In this document: piece by piece, positions 1-12,637 of the stretch | Layout: each line of letters starts with the position of its first letter | How positions within the stretch are numbered: position 1 is the first letter of the stretch | Source of the DNA: Druceiella hillmani | Lineage: Eukaryota; Arthropoda; Insecta; Lepidoptera; Hepialidae | Direction of reading: 5' to 3' | NCBI GenBank assembly: GCA_039881145.1 | Contig: JAYKKI010000062.1 | Coordinates: 2,301,501-2,365,500 of the forward strand | DNA length: 64,000 nucleotides | Notes under the pieces: generated by a model | What the model saw: the letters and a program-made list of their open reading frames with translations, nothing else | Told to the model about the DNA's origin: nothing | Database searches by the model: none | Translations under genes and position numbers: made by a program

Positions 1-3000
1 ACATTTTTTGACATAAATATTACTCCCCCATTCCACCGTATTCCTAAAGCTTGCTGCTGCCTGCTATCCGTATAACGGAGACTATATTTAATATTCAACA
101 AACATTTATCGTCATTACGATATTGGAATCGATTTAGATATCACGATGAAACAAATATTTTATCAAGTTTAGTGTATGTTTAAAATCCACTTCAATGACT
201 TTATTAGTTTTCGGGTCAAATTCAATCGTACAAAATAATCGATTAACAGCCAAGCAAAGTTTTCTTTATTATTTTATTCGTTTTAGAAGTCGAAATATCA
301 AAAGCCTTTAAACATAGGTATCATGGGGTGACATGGATGAAACTAGATCTTTTTTTTTCTTTTGACGCAGCAAGAAAAGGAATAAATACTTTAAAAAAAG
401 TACTTCGATGTAAACTACCTCTTAGAAATCAAGGGAATTACAAATACCATTGCCTAATTAAGAACTCTATGATATGCAAGGATAAAAATAATTAGAGACG
501 GATAAGAACACATCGCTTCAGCAAGAACTACTCTCCTAACAAACTTTACCTAGAACACATTTTTCTTTGTACTACCATTATGGTGACTCTCTTTGGTTTA
601 TGTAAGCCTGCATACCATGGCGTACTCTATCCTGACAAAATCATGGATATTGTTAACGCTGTAAATTTTGCTCTACTTAAGTTTCCCCGTGGACATGACA
701 TCAATCACTCAACCATAAGTTAAATGTATTTTTGAAAGGAGGTGAAAATAATAAAGTTTTTATTCATGTAAATAATTTTAAACACTACAAAAGGAATATT
801 AGCATTACAAAAAATAAATTTCGGTTCATTTTTGTGTCCGATTGTATTTTCAATACCACGTGGTCAAAAAGACGCTCTTCTGTAGCATAACAATGGTCGT
901 CTTCCAATTTTGCGTCTAGGAATCTTTTACAAGTGACGTAACAATATAATGACCACGACTAATTTCTGATAACCGCCTAAGATAATATTGCAATCTTGGG
1001 GTCTAATGTTACTAGATATAGACAGACACGTTATTTGCAAACGTACAAATCTTCAAACATGTGTGTTATGAACACTCATCTAATTAAAAATCAAAAGGTC
1101 TTCATAGATATTCTCGTCGGCTTTTATAAGTCTGTGTATGATTTCTGAAAATTATTTTCTTTTTTCTATTCTAAATTTTCGAATCGATTTTTGAAAAGAT
1201 TCTAAATTTTCTTTTAAATTACATTTGCTTTCGCATGGCGTTCAGTTTTTCGGTCAACATAGCTTAAAGCGTTGATTGTTTTATACTAATTAGACTGGTA
1301 TGTTAACAAAAAAATAAACATTTACAATTTTGTTAGTACTCCTTTTGAGATCAGAATTTTTTTCTTGTTTAATAAAGTCTCTTCTACTGAATTTCAATCA
1401 AGATTGATGATTTTTTAATAAAGAAAGGAATAGCATATCCAGGTATGATAAATTACTAATTGAGTTAATCCAAAATCCAAATCTAATTTAAAATGTATAT
1501 TTTTAAAGATATTATTTGATGTGCAAAAAATATGTAAAATAATTCTCTCAAGTGAAAGTAAAAGTCACATTAAAAGGGTTCTGTACATAATTTGGCATAT
1601 TAATATAATATTTATTGGAATGAAAAAAATTTTTTTCTAATCGAAACTTCTCTCACCCTCCTTTTGTTTACCAAAAAGTTAGGACAGAAAAATATTTAGT
1701 AGACGGTGGATTCCGGAGTGTTGGATTGCAAATATTCAATTATCTTTTTAACTGTTATTAATTAATGTAATAATATAAATTCGTAATTTGGTGAGTAAAT
1801 AATTTTTTCGTTATCTTTTATTTATGTACTAAGCGACAAATTGATATTGAATATAAAATAATTTTAGAGTGTGTGACAAAGCAATCCTATGACAGAACAA
1901 TATTTTCGCGCGGCTATTTGTTCAGGAAATACCAATAACACAAAAATATATGGAGATATTCGTTACATACATCTAGTAGATATAAAAAAATTCTTAAAGC
2001 TTGATACATACAGAGTTCATAAATTGAATTAATATATAGTCTTTAAGAAACAGCTTAATTCCTAAAGATTGAAGTTCAATGTTCGAGTACCACAAATAAT
2101 AAATCTGCTCAAGTGTCGCGAGATTTTAAAAGATACGTGTAATTTCCACTACTTAATGGAAAATAAAAAAGCGGCAAAAGCTAGTTTCACATAAATTTAA
2201 AAGTAGAAATTTCATTTCACCAAAATTCGATCAAAATATTCACTGCTGCTTAGAAGCTCCCAAATCTTTGTTGGTAGGATGGCAGAATTTTTAAAAACTA
2301 ATTAATTCCAATTGTTCTTGTAGCGACCGTTAAAGCAATGCAGTGATTATTTTAATAGCGTTCTTTTTAAAGTCAACCAATAGAATTTCGTAATGAAGCT
2401 GAGAGCTTGCGACAATATACCTAAAAATATTGCAGTCATCACATTTTCTTTTATTAGTGATATTTTTCAACATAGGTATCAAAATCGTTTGTAAAAACAT
2501 CAAATTACACACACTTCACCCGTAAATAACAACAATACTATTAAATTTCATTTCAACTGCCCAATAGAGTTTCTCAGCAACAGTGAACTTTTGTATGTTT
2601 TAATAATTATTTATACAATTTAAATTTTACCCATTGCCTCTCATTCTGTGAGAATGCTAATTTCTTTGGGTGTTGTCATTTAAAGAGGTGTTATTTATCA
2701 TGTGTATTTCTAATAGTATTTTTACGTAGTACTTATGGACTTTCTTTCGAACTTCTTCCATAATTTAAACGGCTGTTATACTGCAAATATGTTATTAAGA
2801 ACACTCGCAGCAAAACAAACGACGGAGATAAGCTTAAGCTGAAATTGTTTAAATTTATCGACAGTTTTTACGAGTACGTAGAGTATTTTTTAAAAATTTA
2901 ATTGAAACATTTCTAACATTGTTTATATTTTTCACTATGCTATAAGGATGTTAACAGTGAATTGAAAATGTAAAAAAATGATATGCATATTCCTTATTAC

Positions 3001-3128
3001 ATTGATTAAAACATACTATATAAAAAACACAAAATAAAATAATAATTTTTTTTTGTAATCTACTTCTTATTTAAGGCATATACTTCGCAAACTAAGGTAT
3101 TTAAGGTTGTTTTGAAGATAATGTAATG
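1..3128. other. AT-rich spacer, no gene seen
   Basis: No open frame of notable length or recognisable protein similarity on either strand. The longest frame is about 60 codons, on the minus strand near 2330-2512, and has no family resemblance. Base composition is uniformly AT-rich with homopolymer A and T runs. I see no transposon coding remnant here. Confidence 0.6.
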
Positions 3129-3129
3129 T

Positions 3130-3160
<31 letters not shown>

Positions 3161-3161
3161 A

Positions 3162-3244
<83 letters not shown>
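3129..3244. repeat. (TA)n microsatellite with TG interruption
   Basis: About 116 bp of alternating TA, broken near 3154-3170 by a short TGTGTGTA stretch and a few TGTA steps. It is self-complementary and can extrude as a cruciform. It resembles the other (TA)n arrays in this window. Confidence 0.95.
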
Positions 3245-4408
3245 TGGATTAGTAGGTCATCCGATTTAACCTCCTATTGAACGTGTTGTTACTCCTCTTA
3301 ATAGAAACACTTTCAAGGTCTGCTCACTATAATAGCAGTCTATTGGATTACCTAACAAATTAAACAAAACTATTTTTCCGCTACCTGCCTTCCCTTTATA
3401 AAAAGTCTTATGCGTTCATCACTTCCGTTTAGTTATTTTTGCAATATTTTGTGTTACAAACGATAAAAAGTCTTGAGGCGTTCCCCATATCGAATCAAGA
3501 CTGACGTCGATGGTTGTGATAAAAATATATTATCAAATATTATGGTGCATGATACTTTCCAAATGGGAGTACGAAAAAAGTACAAATGATAAAAAATGGT
3601 CTAAATTTGTTGACTTTCCACAATGTCAAAATTTGCAACTGCGTTTTTACAACAAGCGATCACGAAAAGTATATTAGCAATTAAAACAATTGCTGAAACT
3701 AATGTATTATTTACATCTTCTAGTAAGTCGAATTATTTCTATTTACACCCAACTTTGTAGAAATTGATTAGCCTTAGAATAAAATTAAAAAGATAGAAAA
3801 TATCTACTTCCATTTTCAGCCCAAAACAATGCCGATGCGACACGTCATACTACTGAATGACGAATCTACCAATTGATATGATTCTGTTTTTTTTCATAAA
3901 TTATTATTATTATTATGTTTATAAATATTTTTATTTATTGATCAAAATATTTTGCACTATTTTCATTAAATTATTACGTAATCTACTTAAGACGTAGCTT
4001 TTATATATTGATATTTAGTTTTTTAGAAATGTTCCTGACGTAACTTTATTTAAATTTTCCGGACAAAGAAAAAGTTTAATTTTCACATATATATCTAACT
4101 GTATAAAATAGTAATAAACATTATTTAATTGAAAGTGTATACCCTATGTTAGTTTTATGGATTTTCACAGCATTTTAAATCAAGGATTCCTCGTAACCAC
4201 AAATTCTATACGTTTCAAGCAAGTGTGAAAATTATTTTTATCGAAGAAACTATTATTTTTATAGTGATTATACACATAAATATGATAAGTTGTATTAGGT
4301 ATGCGATGAGATAATTAAAAGGTAGATTTATTTTATTTGTAATTTAAAACAAAATCTTTAAATTTTATTGTTTATTTTAAAAATGTTACTCTTTTATAGT
4401 TTATAAGT
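3245..4408. other. Spacer, no gene seen
   Basis: The first 250 bases after the TA array are slightly richer in GC and mixed in sequence, unlike the plain AT spacer, so they may be an old repeat I do not recognise. The rest is AT-rich with TTATTATTATTA near 3899-3915. No coding signal. Confidence 0.5.
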
Positions 4409-4410
4409 TT

Positions 4411-4500
4411 GTCGCCGTGGTGTATCGAATCGAACACAAGGCCTACGGTCTTTGACGGCACGACACTTTGTGAGGAACTGGGTTCGATTTCAGAACGCTT
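4411..4500 (+). repeat. Possible tRNA-derived SINE head
   Basis: This 90-bp patch is clearly more GC-rich than its flanks. It contains CCGTGGTGTATCG near the left end, which loosely resembles a pol III A box in the tRNA 5' context (like CCGTGGCGCAGT). About 50 bp downstream is CTGGGTTCGATTTCAG, a close B-box and T-arm match. That order and spacing is what a tRNA-derived SINE head shows. The span does not fold into a full tRNA that I can draw, and no clear poly-A or simple-repeat tail follows, so it is more likely a decayed SINE than a functional tRNA gene. The open frames crossing it on both strands (about 61 codons) look incidental. Confidence 0.35.
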
Positions 4501-6572
4501 ATTGAATGGAGCTGGACTGGTGTTCTGGTTTGCTGTAAAATATTGCTTATGTAGCAATAAGTCCGCTTTTTATATTAGCTGTGTACTTAAATAAATAAGC
4601 AAATTGTCTTGATAATATAATTCCTAAAGCCCCTCTCTTGCGTGTCAAATATGGAACTTATCTAATACCTAGTCATTTTCGGGGGTTTATTCTTTAATGA
4701 AAAGCTTTTCCTCTCCAGTTTTTAATTAAGCTTTCTCTTTCTTCTCACTAAATACTAATGGAAAATTTATTCTGCGTATTAAGAAAAGTTATATGACATA
4801 ATATTAAATGAAAACCTTTCCAGATTTTTGAGATAATTTAGCATACAAATTATTTCAACATTATCTTTAAAGGTATCTAATTCGCTCAAAGTATCGTCTG
4901 TGAAACTTTGTCATTTACTAAATCGTTACACTTATTTTAATGCCACTACTAAGGATCACGAGGTATTGTATAAAAGTACAAAGAGACTATCATAATGTCT
5001 TATTAATCTTAGTATGATTTTACCTTTTCACTTTATCATATAATGGATATAAAAATATTGCTATCATTTATAAAATAATATTTTGCAAACAATGTTCATT
5101 TTAATTATAACAAATAAATACTGAATTTATTCGAGTTGGAAAACTTAATAGATATTCCAGTAGAGAAATACAAATTCTTTATATAATATCTTATGAATAT
5201 CGCAGAAATATGCCCATTGCGGAGATCCGAGCTTTTCATACAAATTATAATTCAACGCAATTGCAACGTTATCAAATATGAAATCGTATAATGGAATCAA
5301 CAGCTAATCAAGTTTATATTGGAACTTACCTGTATGATGCTATGTATGTTGATTTGATGCTATGAATGTTTAGTCTAAAAAGTTTATCACCTAAAAATCA
5401 AAAAGTTTAACATCTCATTCAAGAAGTTTTTTTTTGTAAACAAAAGGTATAATTTTAAAAGTAAATTTGTGCATAACTGATGTGCAAAATATTTTTGCTT
5501 TACGGTATAATTCTGCAAAATCTTTTTTCCTGAAATAAAGTCACACATGTATGTTCAATTGCAATGGATAGGGAAAAACTCAGAAAATTGTGAACAATGA
5601 AATACTTTATACAAAATATAAACATTTATGAGATAAATTTACTTTGATAATATCTTTGACCATAATTCGGACTCTCCTACTCTCCTACTACTCAGACCGA
5701 TTAAATTAAAATGATATATTAGTGCGTATTGGCATGTTTAGAAATTTTACGTCTAACAATTTAAAAATAAGTTACCGATAAAATTAAATTAAATTAGATG
5801 TTTTTAAATCAGGTCAACATTTCACTATCGCAATCACACGTTAGCGATTTCGCGTAATGACCTCATTCAGTTACCTGTCTTATTAATTCAATTAAATTCA
5901 TTTATTTATTCAAAAATTAAAGAAGTCGTTTACAACATGGGACAACGATGTTTATATCGAATGTATTTTTACTTCTATTGAGATAAATACATCGACAACC
6001 TAGTAAAAAAACAAGTGATAAAATCAGAATTGGATAATCAAAAAGTCGCTTTGAATTCTATTGTTCCGGTAAATGTTAGTATAAGAATTACTGGCCTATT
6101 CAGTAGAATATATACAAGAGTCATTGAAAGTCAATATACTATTCGATTATTCTAGCTGAAATTTTAAAACATTTAATAAAATTATTCGCTAAAGAGTTGC
6201 TTTGATAGCAATATGCAGTAGTCGTATTTAGTTAAAAATTTGTAACCAGGATTCAGAATTTGTTCAAATATGACTGAATTATAGTTCTATAACAAACCAT
6301 TGGGAACCATTCACAAGTAACGAAAAATACGAGAATAATATTCTCTTAGTCCTGGTAAAAAGTATAATTATATAGTGGAAACATTATTCACATTTGCAAA
6401 AGGTATTAATAGATACATTATATCCAATAGAAATTTAACCGTATCTATCTACTTATTTGTATGCGTAATCCGCAATAATAATTATGTTTTTTAAAGATAT
6501 TCTGTCTAAAAACAAACAAATACAATAATTTAAAGACAACATCTGTAAATAAACATAACGCTAGACGTTTCA
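4501..6572. other. AT-rich spacer, no gene seen
   Basis: No recognisable coding sequence or structured element. A short stutter of CTCTCCTA near 5670-5690 is the only local repeat noticed. Confidence 0.6.
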
Positions 6573-6775
6573 CGGATTGTAGGGGTAATTTATTTACACT
6601 AGTCTCAACGTTTATTTATTAGTATTATTCTCAATACTAAATATAAACTTCATGGGCTACCGTTAAGTTGTAAAGAGCGCTTTGCTTATCCTGATTTCGA
6701 TAATTTCCCGTTGAGGTAGATGATCGTTGTCTTTCAACGGAATTACGTGAAGTGATTTTATGTTATACATATAAT
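6573..6775 (+). repeat. Dispersed repeat family, copy 1
   Basis: Shares an ordered set of blocks with 11666-11901: GGTAATTTATTTACACT-like near the left end, AACTTCATGGGCTACCG-like in the middle, then TTATCCTGATTTCG and CCCGTTGAGGTAG, and TTTTATGTTATACATAT at the right. Similarity is partial, with gaps, so the copies are old. No protein is encoded. It is probably a non-autonomous transposon or LTR fragment; I do not know its family. Confidence 0.5.
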
Positions 6776-7159
6776 ACGATGATTTGGTTAACACAATATT
6801 GTTTTTGTTTGTACATTAATAAAGTTAGGGAAAGACAAAAATATTGTATCCATGTATATCACTAATAATTGTTTCCATGTATCTCACTATGGTACGTACA
6901 CTTGTCATAAACAATTTGAAGATTGTGTAAAAGAATCCGACTCACTTACCTTCAATGCCAAAATAATTGTTTAAATAAAAGTTGCGACAACAAAACTGTA
7001 AGATTTTAATTAAACTTCTTTTTAAATATGAACGTAATATAAAACGAAGAGAGTGTCTTAATCCTCATAAAGATCGCAATATTGAAAAGAATTAAATGAA
7101 AAATAAAAATGAAAAAAATAGAACGTTGCTTGCCGAAAAACACACAAAACAATTGTATG

Positions 7160-7350
<191 letters not shown>

Positions 7351-7622
7351 ATGTACTATTCAAAATCTGGAAAAATCCCGTGAATAACGAGTACCAACAA
7401 AACAAATTTTCTTGAGGAATTAATCTTTATTCGTTTTGGAAGTATTATGTGACCGGAAACAAACTCGTGTATAAAAAAAGTAAAACATACTTAATATGTA
7501 CAAAACATATTTTGCAATATATAATTTATAAAATACAGACGCCGAATTCCAGTAGCACGCCCAACTGTTGTATATCAAAGTTCTTTTTCAGTTACCAGAG
7601 ACGTATACCGTATGAACACGAC

Positions 7623-7624
<2 letters not shown>

Positions 7625-7700
<76 letters not shown>
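7625..7700. repeat. (TA)n microsatellite
   Basis: A nearly uninterrupted TA array of about 76 bp. The sequence just right of it (7701-7830) is unusually GC-rich for the window and changes abruptly at the array edge. Confidence 0.95.
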
Positions 7701-7703
<3 letters not shown>

Positions 7704-10504
7704 CTGCGTATCCCCAGCTAGGCAATATAAAGTTTGGTGAGGCCCTACACTGCCCAGTTGTCTACGCGGTCAATTACGGCCCCGACAAGTTGACGTTGAT
7801 TAGGATATCGCACAGAGTTTAAGGTTGCACTTATTACTTTATTTGTAACTAAAAACTAAACTAAGTATTCCACGTATTAACTAACACACAACCTTTCTTT
7901 AATTGTTTTTGTTTTTAAATTTCTTAAACATTTTGCAATATTAGTTTTTTACACAGTTCTTACACTTCTTATTTGTACTTCAGTCGTTATTTTTACAAAA
8001 ATCGATGTACACTCGTGAGAACAACTTATTACTTGTCACCGATATTTGGAACGGCAGGTTTTTTGCACTATTACGGAACAAAATGCATTAGTGATTTATG
8101 AAGCGTCTGACGTTTATAGCACCGACGTCGGAAATCATGAGGATATTAATTATTATAAATCACGGAACATGTTATTACTAGAAATACCCTGTTTTCTCAT
8201 GACTCTTTTTGTTTCACACATACGATGTCATATTTAACCCCGAAAGGAGTAGAGATTGTATCAATTCGTTGCAATGATTTCCTTAATGACGCTCAAAAAT
8301 TTCCAACTAAATTTAGATATAACTACGCAAACGTTTCCTTTAAAACATTGATATTGTACATTTGTTTTCTTTTTTAGAAATAGAACTGTTTATTTAGTAC
8401 TCTCTTTTAATTAAGAAAGCAATAATTAATTGTTTATTTCTTTTACTTTGCAAATAAAAATTGTAAAAATAAATGGCCATAAACTTTAAAACATTCGAAA
8501 CCCTGATACGTCAAACTTTTATTCCGATCAGCTCGTTTTCGATAATTTCTCGCTTTCAAAATCGTAGCGTTAATGGAATGTGTTTTATGTTGTTTTTATA
8601 TAAATTCGCCGATATCCTAGTGAAGAAAAGACATATAAGAATATTTTAAAAGACATATAATTTATTTTTGGAAATTCCCTTTATCCGTCCTATTCAGTTG
8701 TCTTTCCTATTGTTTTCCAATTAAGTGCTTTATTCTTTATCCTTATTTATTCTCTCCCTATATCCGAGCTAAATTATGTGCTATTCCTTTATATAGCCTC
8801 ATTTTATTAGCATTTAATAATTCCTCTTCCTAATAATTTTAAGTTTATGATCGTTCTTTATTATCCACCGTTTGTATTTAAAAGGTTTTTATTTACAAAC
8901 ATCAGCATTTTTTTTTGGAACGGTGATTTTAATATATTTTGAACTGATATTGCTCAATTTTATTTCTATACATTTAGGTACAATACTTAGAATATTTATT
9001 TTCAAAACTTTCGTTTTTGTACGGACAGGTTGCAGTATTAACTTCCTTTCTTATAGTCATTTTTTCAAGTATAATAATTAATTTCTCCATAATTGGACCA
9101 GAAAAGGTGCCTACTTTTTAAAGTAATTAATATCTAGTGTTGAATCCTATATTTGTATAAAATATTTTCTAGATCTTCCTGTACACCGCGTTTATACGTT
9201 TCATCCTCATATTTTGTAGACTTTAAGACGTAGATTTTTTTATTGCCAATCGCTTTCCTTTAGCCAATTTGTAATAGCTTTTGGTATCCTGAGACTTTTG
9301 ATATTCTCTCAATTGCAATCATATAATCAAATATTTTTCTAGGTAGTATTTTTTATATTATTGCATTTATATTTTATATGCTGATACTGTATTACTTTAT
9401 GTAAAGACTTCCAATTTTCCATTAGAAATAACATGGTAACTCACAAACCTTATATAATAATGAAGTTTAATATCTACTAATTACATTTGGATATTAAATA
9501 TATCCTCATATTTTATAAGATAAAATGTTCAAAATGATATACTTTCTAAATTGAAAATGAAAACGTCTAAAATCGTCTACCTGTTTCCTGTAACTCTCCC
9601 TCATTAGTCAGCCCATTGCTATTTCCGTATATCTGTTAAAGTATGGTGTCTTTTCAATTTACATCTAGTTATATAACGTAAATACCGTCCTCCCCATCTC
9701 TATAAAGTTATTTCTGTATTTATGTTATGGCAAGGAAATATTTCGCGCTAAGCTCCAAAAATATAAGTCCGATTTAAAAAATTCAATTTGTGTCAGAAAG
9801 CTCATACTTATTGGTTTTATATTTCCTATGGTCCCTAGGGACAGAGCAGCAATAAAAATGTAATAGAACTTGGGTGGAACCGCTTAAACTGTGAAAGTTA
9901 GGAAGAGACCGACTTATTTTTTAATAAATCATCCCAAAATATTCCCACCGATATACCCCGATCACGACAAAAATATCGTTTAGAGATAGAAGTGAAGAAA
10001 TTTGTGGTGAGATAAATAATTATATCTTCTTGTGGTAAAATAATTCTAGATATATGAAATTACGGTAAAACTATACTAGTTTGATAAAAGGGATGCCAGC
10101 TATTTCCGCTATTAGAAGAGAGATCATAGCTTATTCTATTAGCAATAAACGATGTTCATTTATAATGAAGGTTTAAGGACTTTTCTAAAATGCAAAAACT
10201 GTGGATTGGTTTCGTTTTGCTATATGGGAAAAATAAAATTGATAGGTTATATCGTTGTCTATCTCAGCATATGGATAAGATATTTCATTAATTAGGATAA
10301 CGTATTATATTAAAATCGCTCAAACATTCATTTCCATAATTCTTGTAATTTATGTACGTGTGATGGAGAAAAATTAAGTATAATTAAGGCAAAAAGTACC
10401 GAAGATAAATATATCCTTTAGTAATAATTGCTCAAATTTTGAAACAGAGAAAAATTTGTCGAAACAGGCTCCCAGCAATGAATTAATTTTTTTTAATCCG
10501 CTGG
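7701..10504. other. Spacer with a GC-richer patch, no gene assigned
   Basis: 7701-7830 is GC-richer (for example CTACACTGCCCAGTTGTC and TTACGGCCCCGACAAG) and may be an unrecognised old repeat. 8046-8237 has a 63-codon plus-strand frame starting MERQVFCTITEQNALVIYEA, with a mixed composition that could be protein-like, but I recognise no family and see no supporting splice context. The rest is plain AT-rich spacer. Confidence 0.45.
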
Positions 10505-10544
10505 AAATTTGAAAATTAAATAATTTTATTTAATTTTCAAATTT
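10505..10544. repeat. Perfect 17-bp inverted repeat
   Basis: Left arm 10505-10521 (AAATTTGAAAATTAAAT) and right arm 10528-10544 are exact reverse complements around a 6-base loop. The sequence is almost purely A/T, so a chance origin is more likely than for the mixed-composition hairpins elsewhere. Confidence 0.8.
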
Positions 10545-11665
10545 TTGTAAAATTTTTAACATTTTGTTCAGTAAAAGAATTATTTTGTTATGTCAGTACT
10601 TGACCGCTGATTTAATACAACTTTCCAGCTTCGAAGTTCGGAAAACTATATTTAAAATTCACTACTTTGGTAAAATGGCGAACCAATCTAAAAAAAAATT
10701 GTGTTACATTTCAAAAAATTGTGAAAATTGAAGATTTAATGAAAAATTATTTTATTGATCTATGTATGACTTATCATGTGAAGATTTTTTTACTGAGTTT
10801 AAATACGTATATTTTTTTATAATTTTATTAAATTGTATTTGCTCATTGTGAATAAATATCAGAAATTCAATTGCTATGACGATAGGCCCCACATTTTTCA
10901 AAAATTTTAAATGATTCTCATCAATAATTCATTATAAAATTGGTAACGAGAAATATGTTTGACTAAAATATAAGTTGGCAAACATATTAAAGGACGAAAG
11001 AATATTCCATAACTCTCATTAAGTATTTCCTGAAAAATTACTTTTTTTCAGTACTACCTTGGTTGAGCGGGTTTTAGACATACATATATATCCATATAAG
11101 TAGAAGTTAATTCCATATAAGTAGATTTAAACATGCAAACTGCAACTTATATTCGATTAATGACAGTGAAAACCATCATAAGCCGTCGAAAAAATCTATT
11201 TTGTACTTATTTTTTATAAGGTTTATAAGAAAAAGGAGAATGTCTACGAATTTGTAGTTTTTTTCTATATTACATTAAGGCTTTATTCAGACAAAAAATA
11301 CGGAGAAATATTATATACAGAATAGTTTCCAAGTAACAAATTATAATACATGGACATCATTTTTTATGGCTGTAGAAAATGTGTTTACATATTGAAAAAC
11401 AGTATTCATATTTGTGAATAGTTTAATAGCAATACTAATGTACCAGTAAATATTTAAAGTTGTGTGTGTAACTAATAAATGTGTGTGTATACGTTATCCC
11501 CCCCCAGAGCGAAATCTTTTCATACCTAACAAATTTGTTTTTTAAACAAACTTATATTATAATTTTAATAAACAATATTCATAACAAATATAAATAAGAA
11601 ACAGGTTACGTAAACACGTATAAAGTTTCATACCGACATGTCACACGTCACGTAACAAATGTTGT
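10545..11665. other. AT-rich spacer, no gene seen
   Basis: No coding signal. There is a local stutter TCCATATAAGTAGA at about 11090-11130 and a C-run (CCCCCCC) near 11500. Confidence 0.6.
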
Positions 11666-11900
11666 TTCGCAGGACGGACGAGTAATTTATTTGCACTGGC
11701 GCCAACACTTACTCACAGCTTTCGTATACACTTAAAGGTCAATTATCATTAAATGATTATTAGACTTGTTCGACTTAATAAATACAACCTTCATCGGCGA
11801 GAGGTTATAAAGGTCACGTTTCTCATCCTGATTTCGGCAATTTCACGTTGAGGTAGTTGAACGTGCTCTGACAACAAAATTGTGTAAAGTAAATTTATGT

Positions 11901-11901
<1 letters not shown>
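11666..11901 (+). repeat. Dispersed repeat family, copy 2
   Basis: Second copy of the repeat at 6573-6775 in the same orientation. Matching blocks in order include GAGTAATTTATTTGCACT, CAACCTTCATCGGCGAG, TCATCCTGATTTCGGC, CACGTTGAGGTAG and AATTTATGTTGTATATAT. It runs straight into a (TA)n array, as copy 1 runs into a TATACATATAATA tract, so the family may end in or recruit TA repeats. Confidence 0.5.
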
Positions 11902-11969
<68 letters not shown>

Positions 11970-11972
11970 ATA
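11902..11972. repeat. (TA)n(TG)n compound microsatellite
   Basis: TA repeats of about 50 bp followed by a (GT)n run of about 18 bp and a short TATA tail. Confidence 0.95.
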
Positions 11973-12542
11973 TAATAGGCTGACCTGGATAAAACAGTAT
12001 TGGTTACAGCATTGCGGGAAATTTTCTCTTGGAAAATTTTGTATTTTTTTTTACGTTATGGAAAAAATGAAAACATTAATAAGTTGAGATTTGCCTTGAG
12101 CTTGCTATATTTGAATGACAGGCATAAATTTTTTACCCATATTCAGTGTCAAGATAAATAAAAACCAAACAATAATGATATTGATATTTCAAAAAAAACT
12201 TAGTTTACATTCGACCGATTAAAGGAATAGAAAAAGTACTGTAATCGTCGAAAAGATTGGTAGTCAATATTTTAAATAGAATTTGATTCAAATGCATTCA
12301 AATGAAAGTCGGGCCGTTCATAGATTAGGCTTTCATCGATATTTCATAAAATATTAAAATGTATATATTTTGTAAATTGTTATAACGTCTTCAAACGTCC
12401 CTATTTAAATCTGTGGTGAAAGGATTCTAAAACCCCAACGATCGGACGTGCTAATGTGATTCGACTTGCTTATTTTTTTTATAGTTCAAAAATTAATCAA
12501 ATTAGAGTACTACTTTCCTAATTGTGCTGATTGCTTAGGACA
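11973..12542. other. AT-rich spacer, no gene seen
   Basis: No recognisable coding, RNA or transposon sequence. Confidence 0.6.
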
Positions 12543-12637
12543 GGTTTTTATTTTCACTTATTTTAAAAGTGAAAATAAAACCGGTCTTCAGGATATTTCC
12601 AGCTTTTCCCAAGAATAGCTGGAACATCCTAAAGACC
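12543..12637. repeat. Two abutting hairpins
   Basis: Hairpin 1 has arms 12543-12559 (GGTTTTTATTTTCACTT) and 12567-12582, reverse complementary except for a one-base length difference in the T/A run, with a loop of about 7 bases. Hairpin 2 begins on the very next base. Its arms 12583-12604 and 12617-12637 both read as GGTCTT.AGGAT..TCCAGCT, with two substitutions and one indel, and a 12-base loop. Hairpin 2 is not AT-only, so chance is unlikely. A palindrome CCTGCAGG follows. It could be the end structure of a mobile element or a structured transcript. Confidence 0.75.

Noticed and set aside
4411..4500. Functional tRNA gene
   Set aside because: The B box is good but no complete cloverleaf with acceptor pairing can be drawn.
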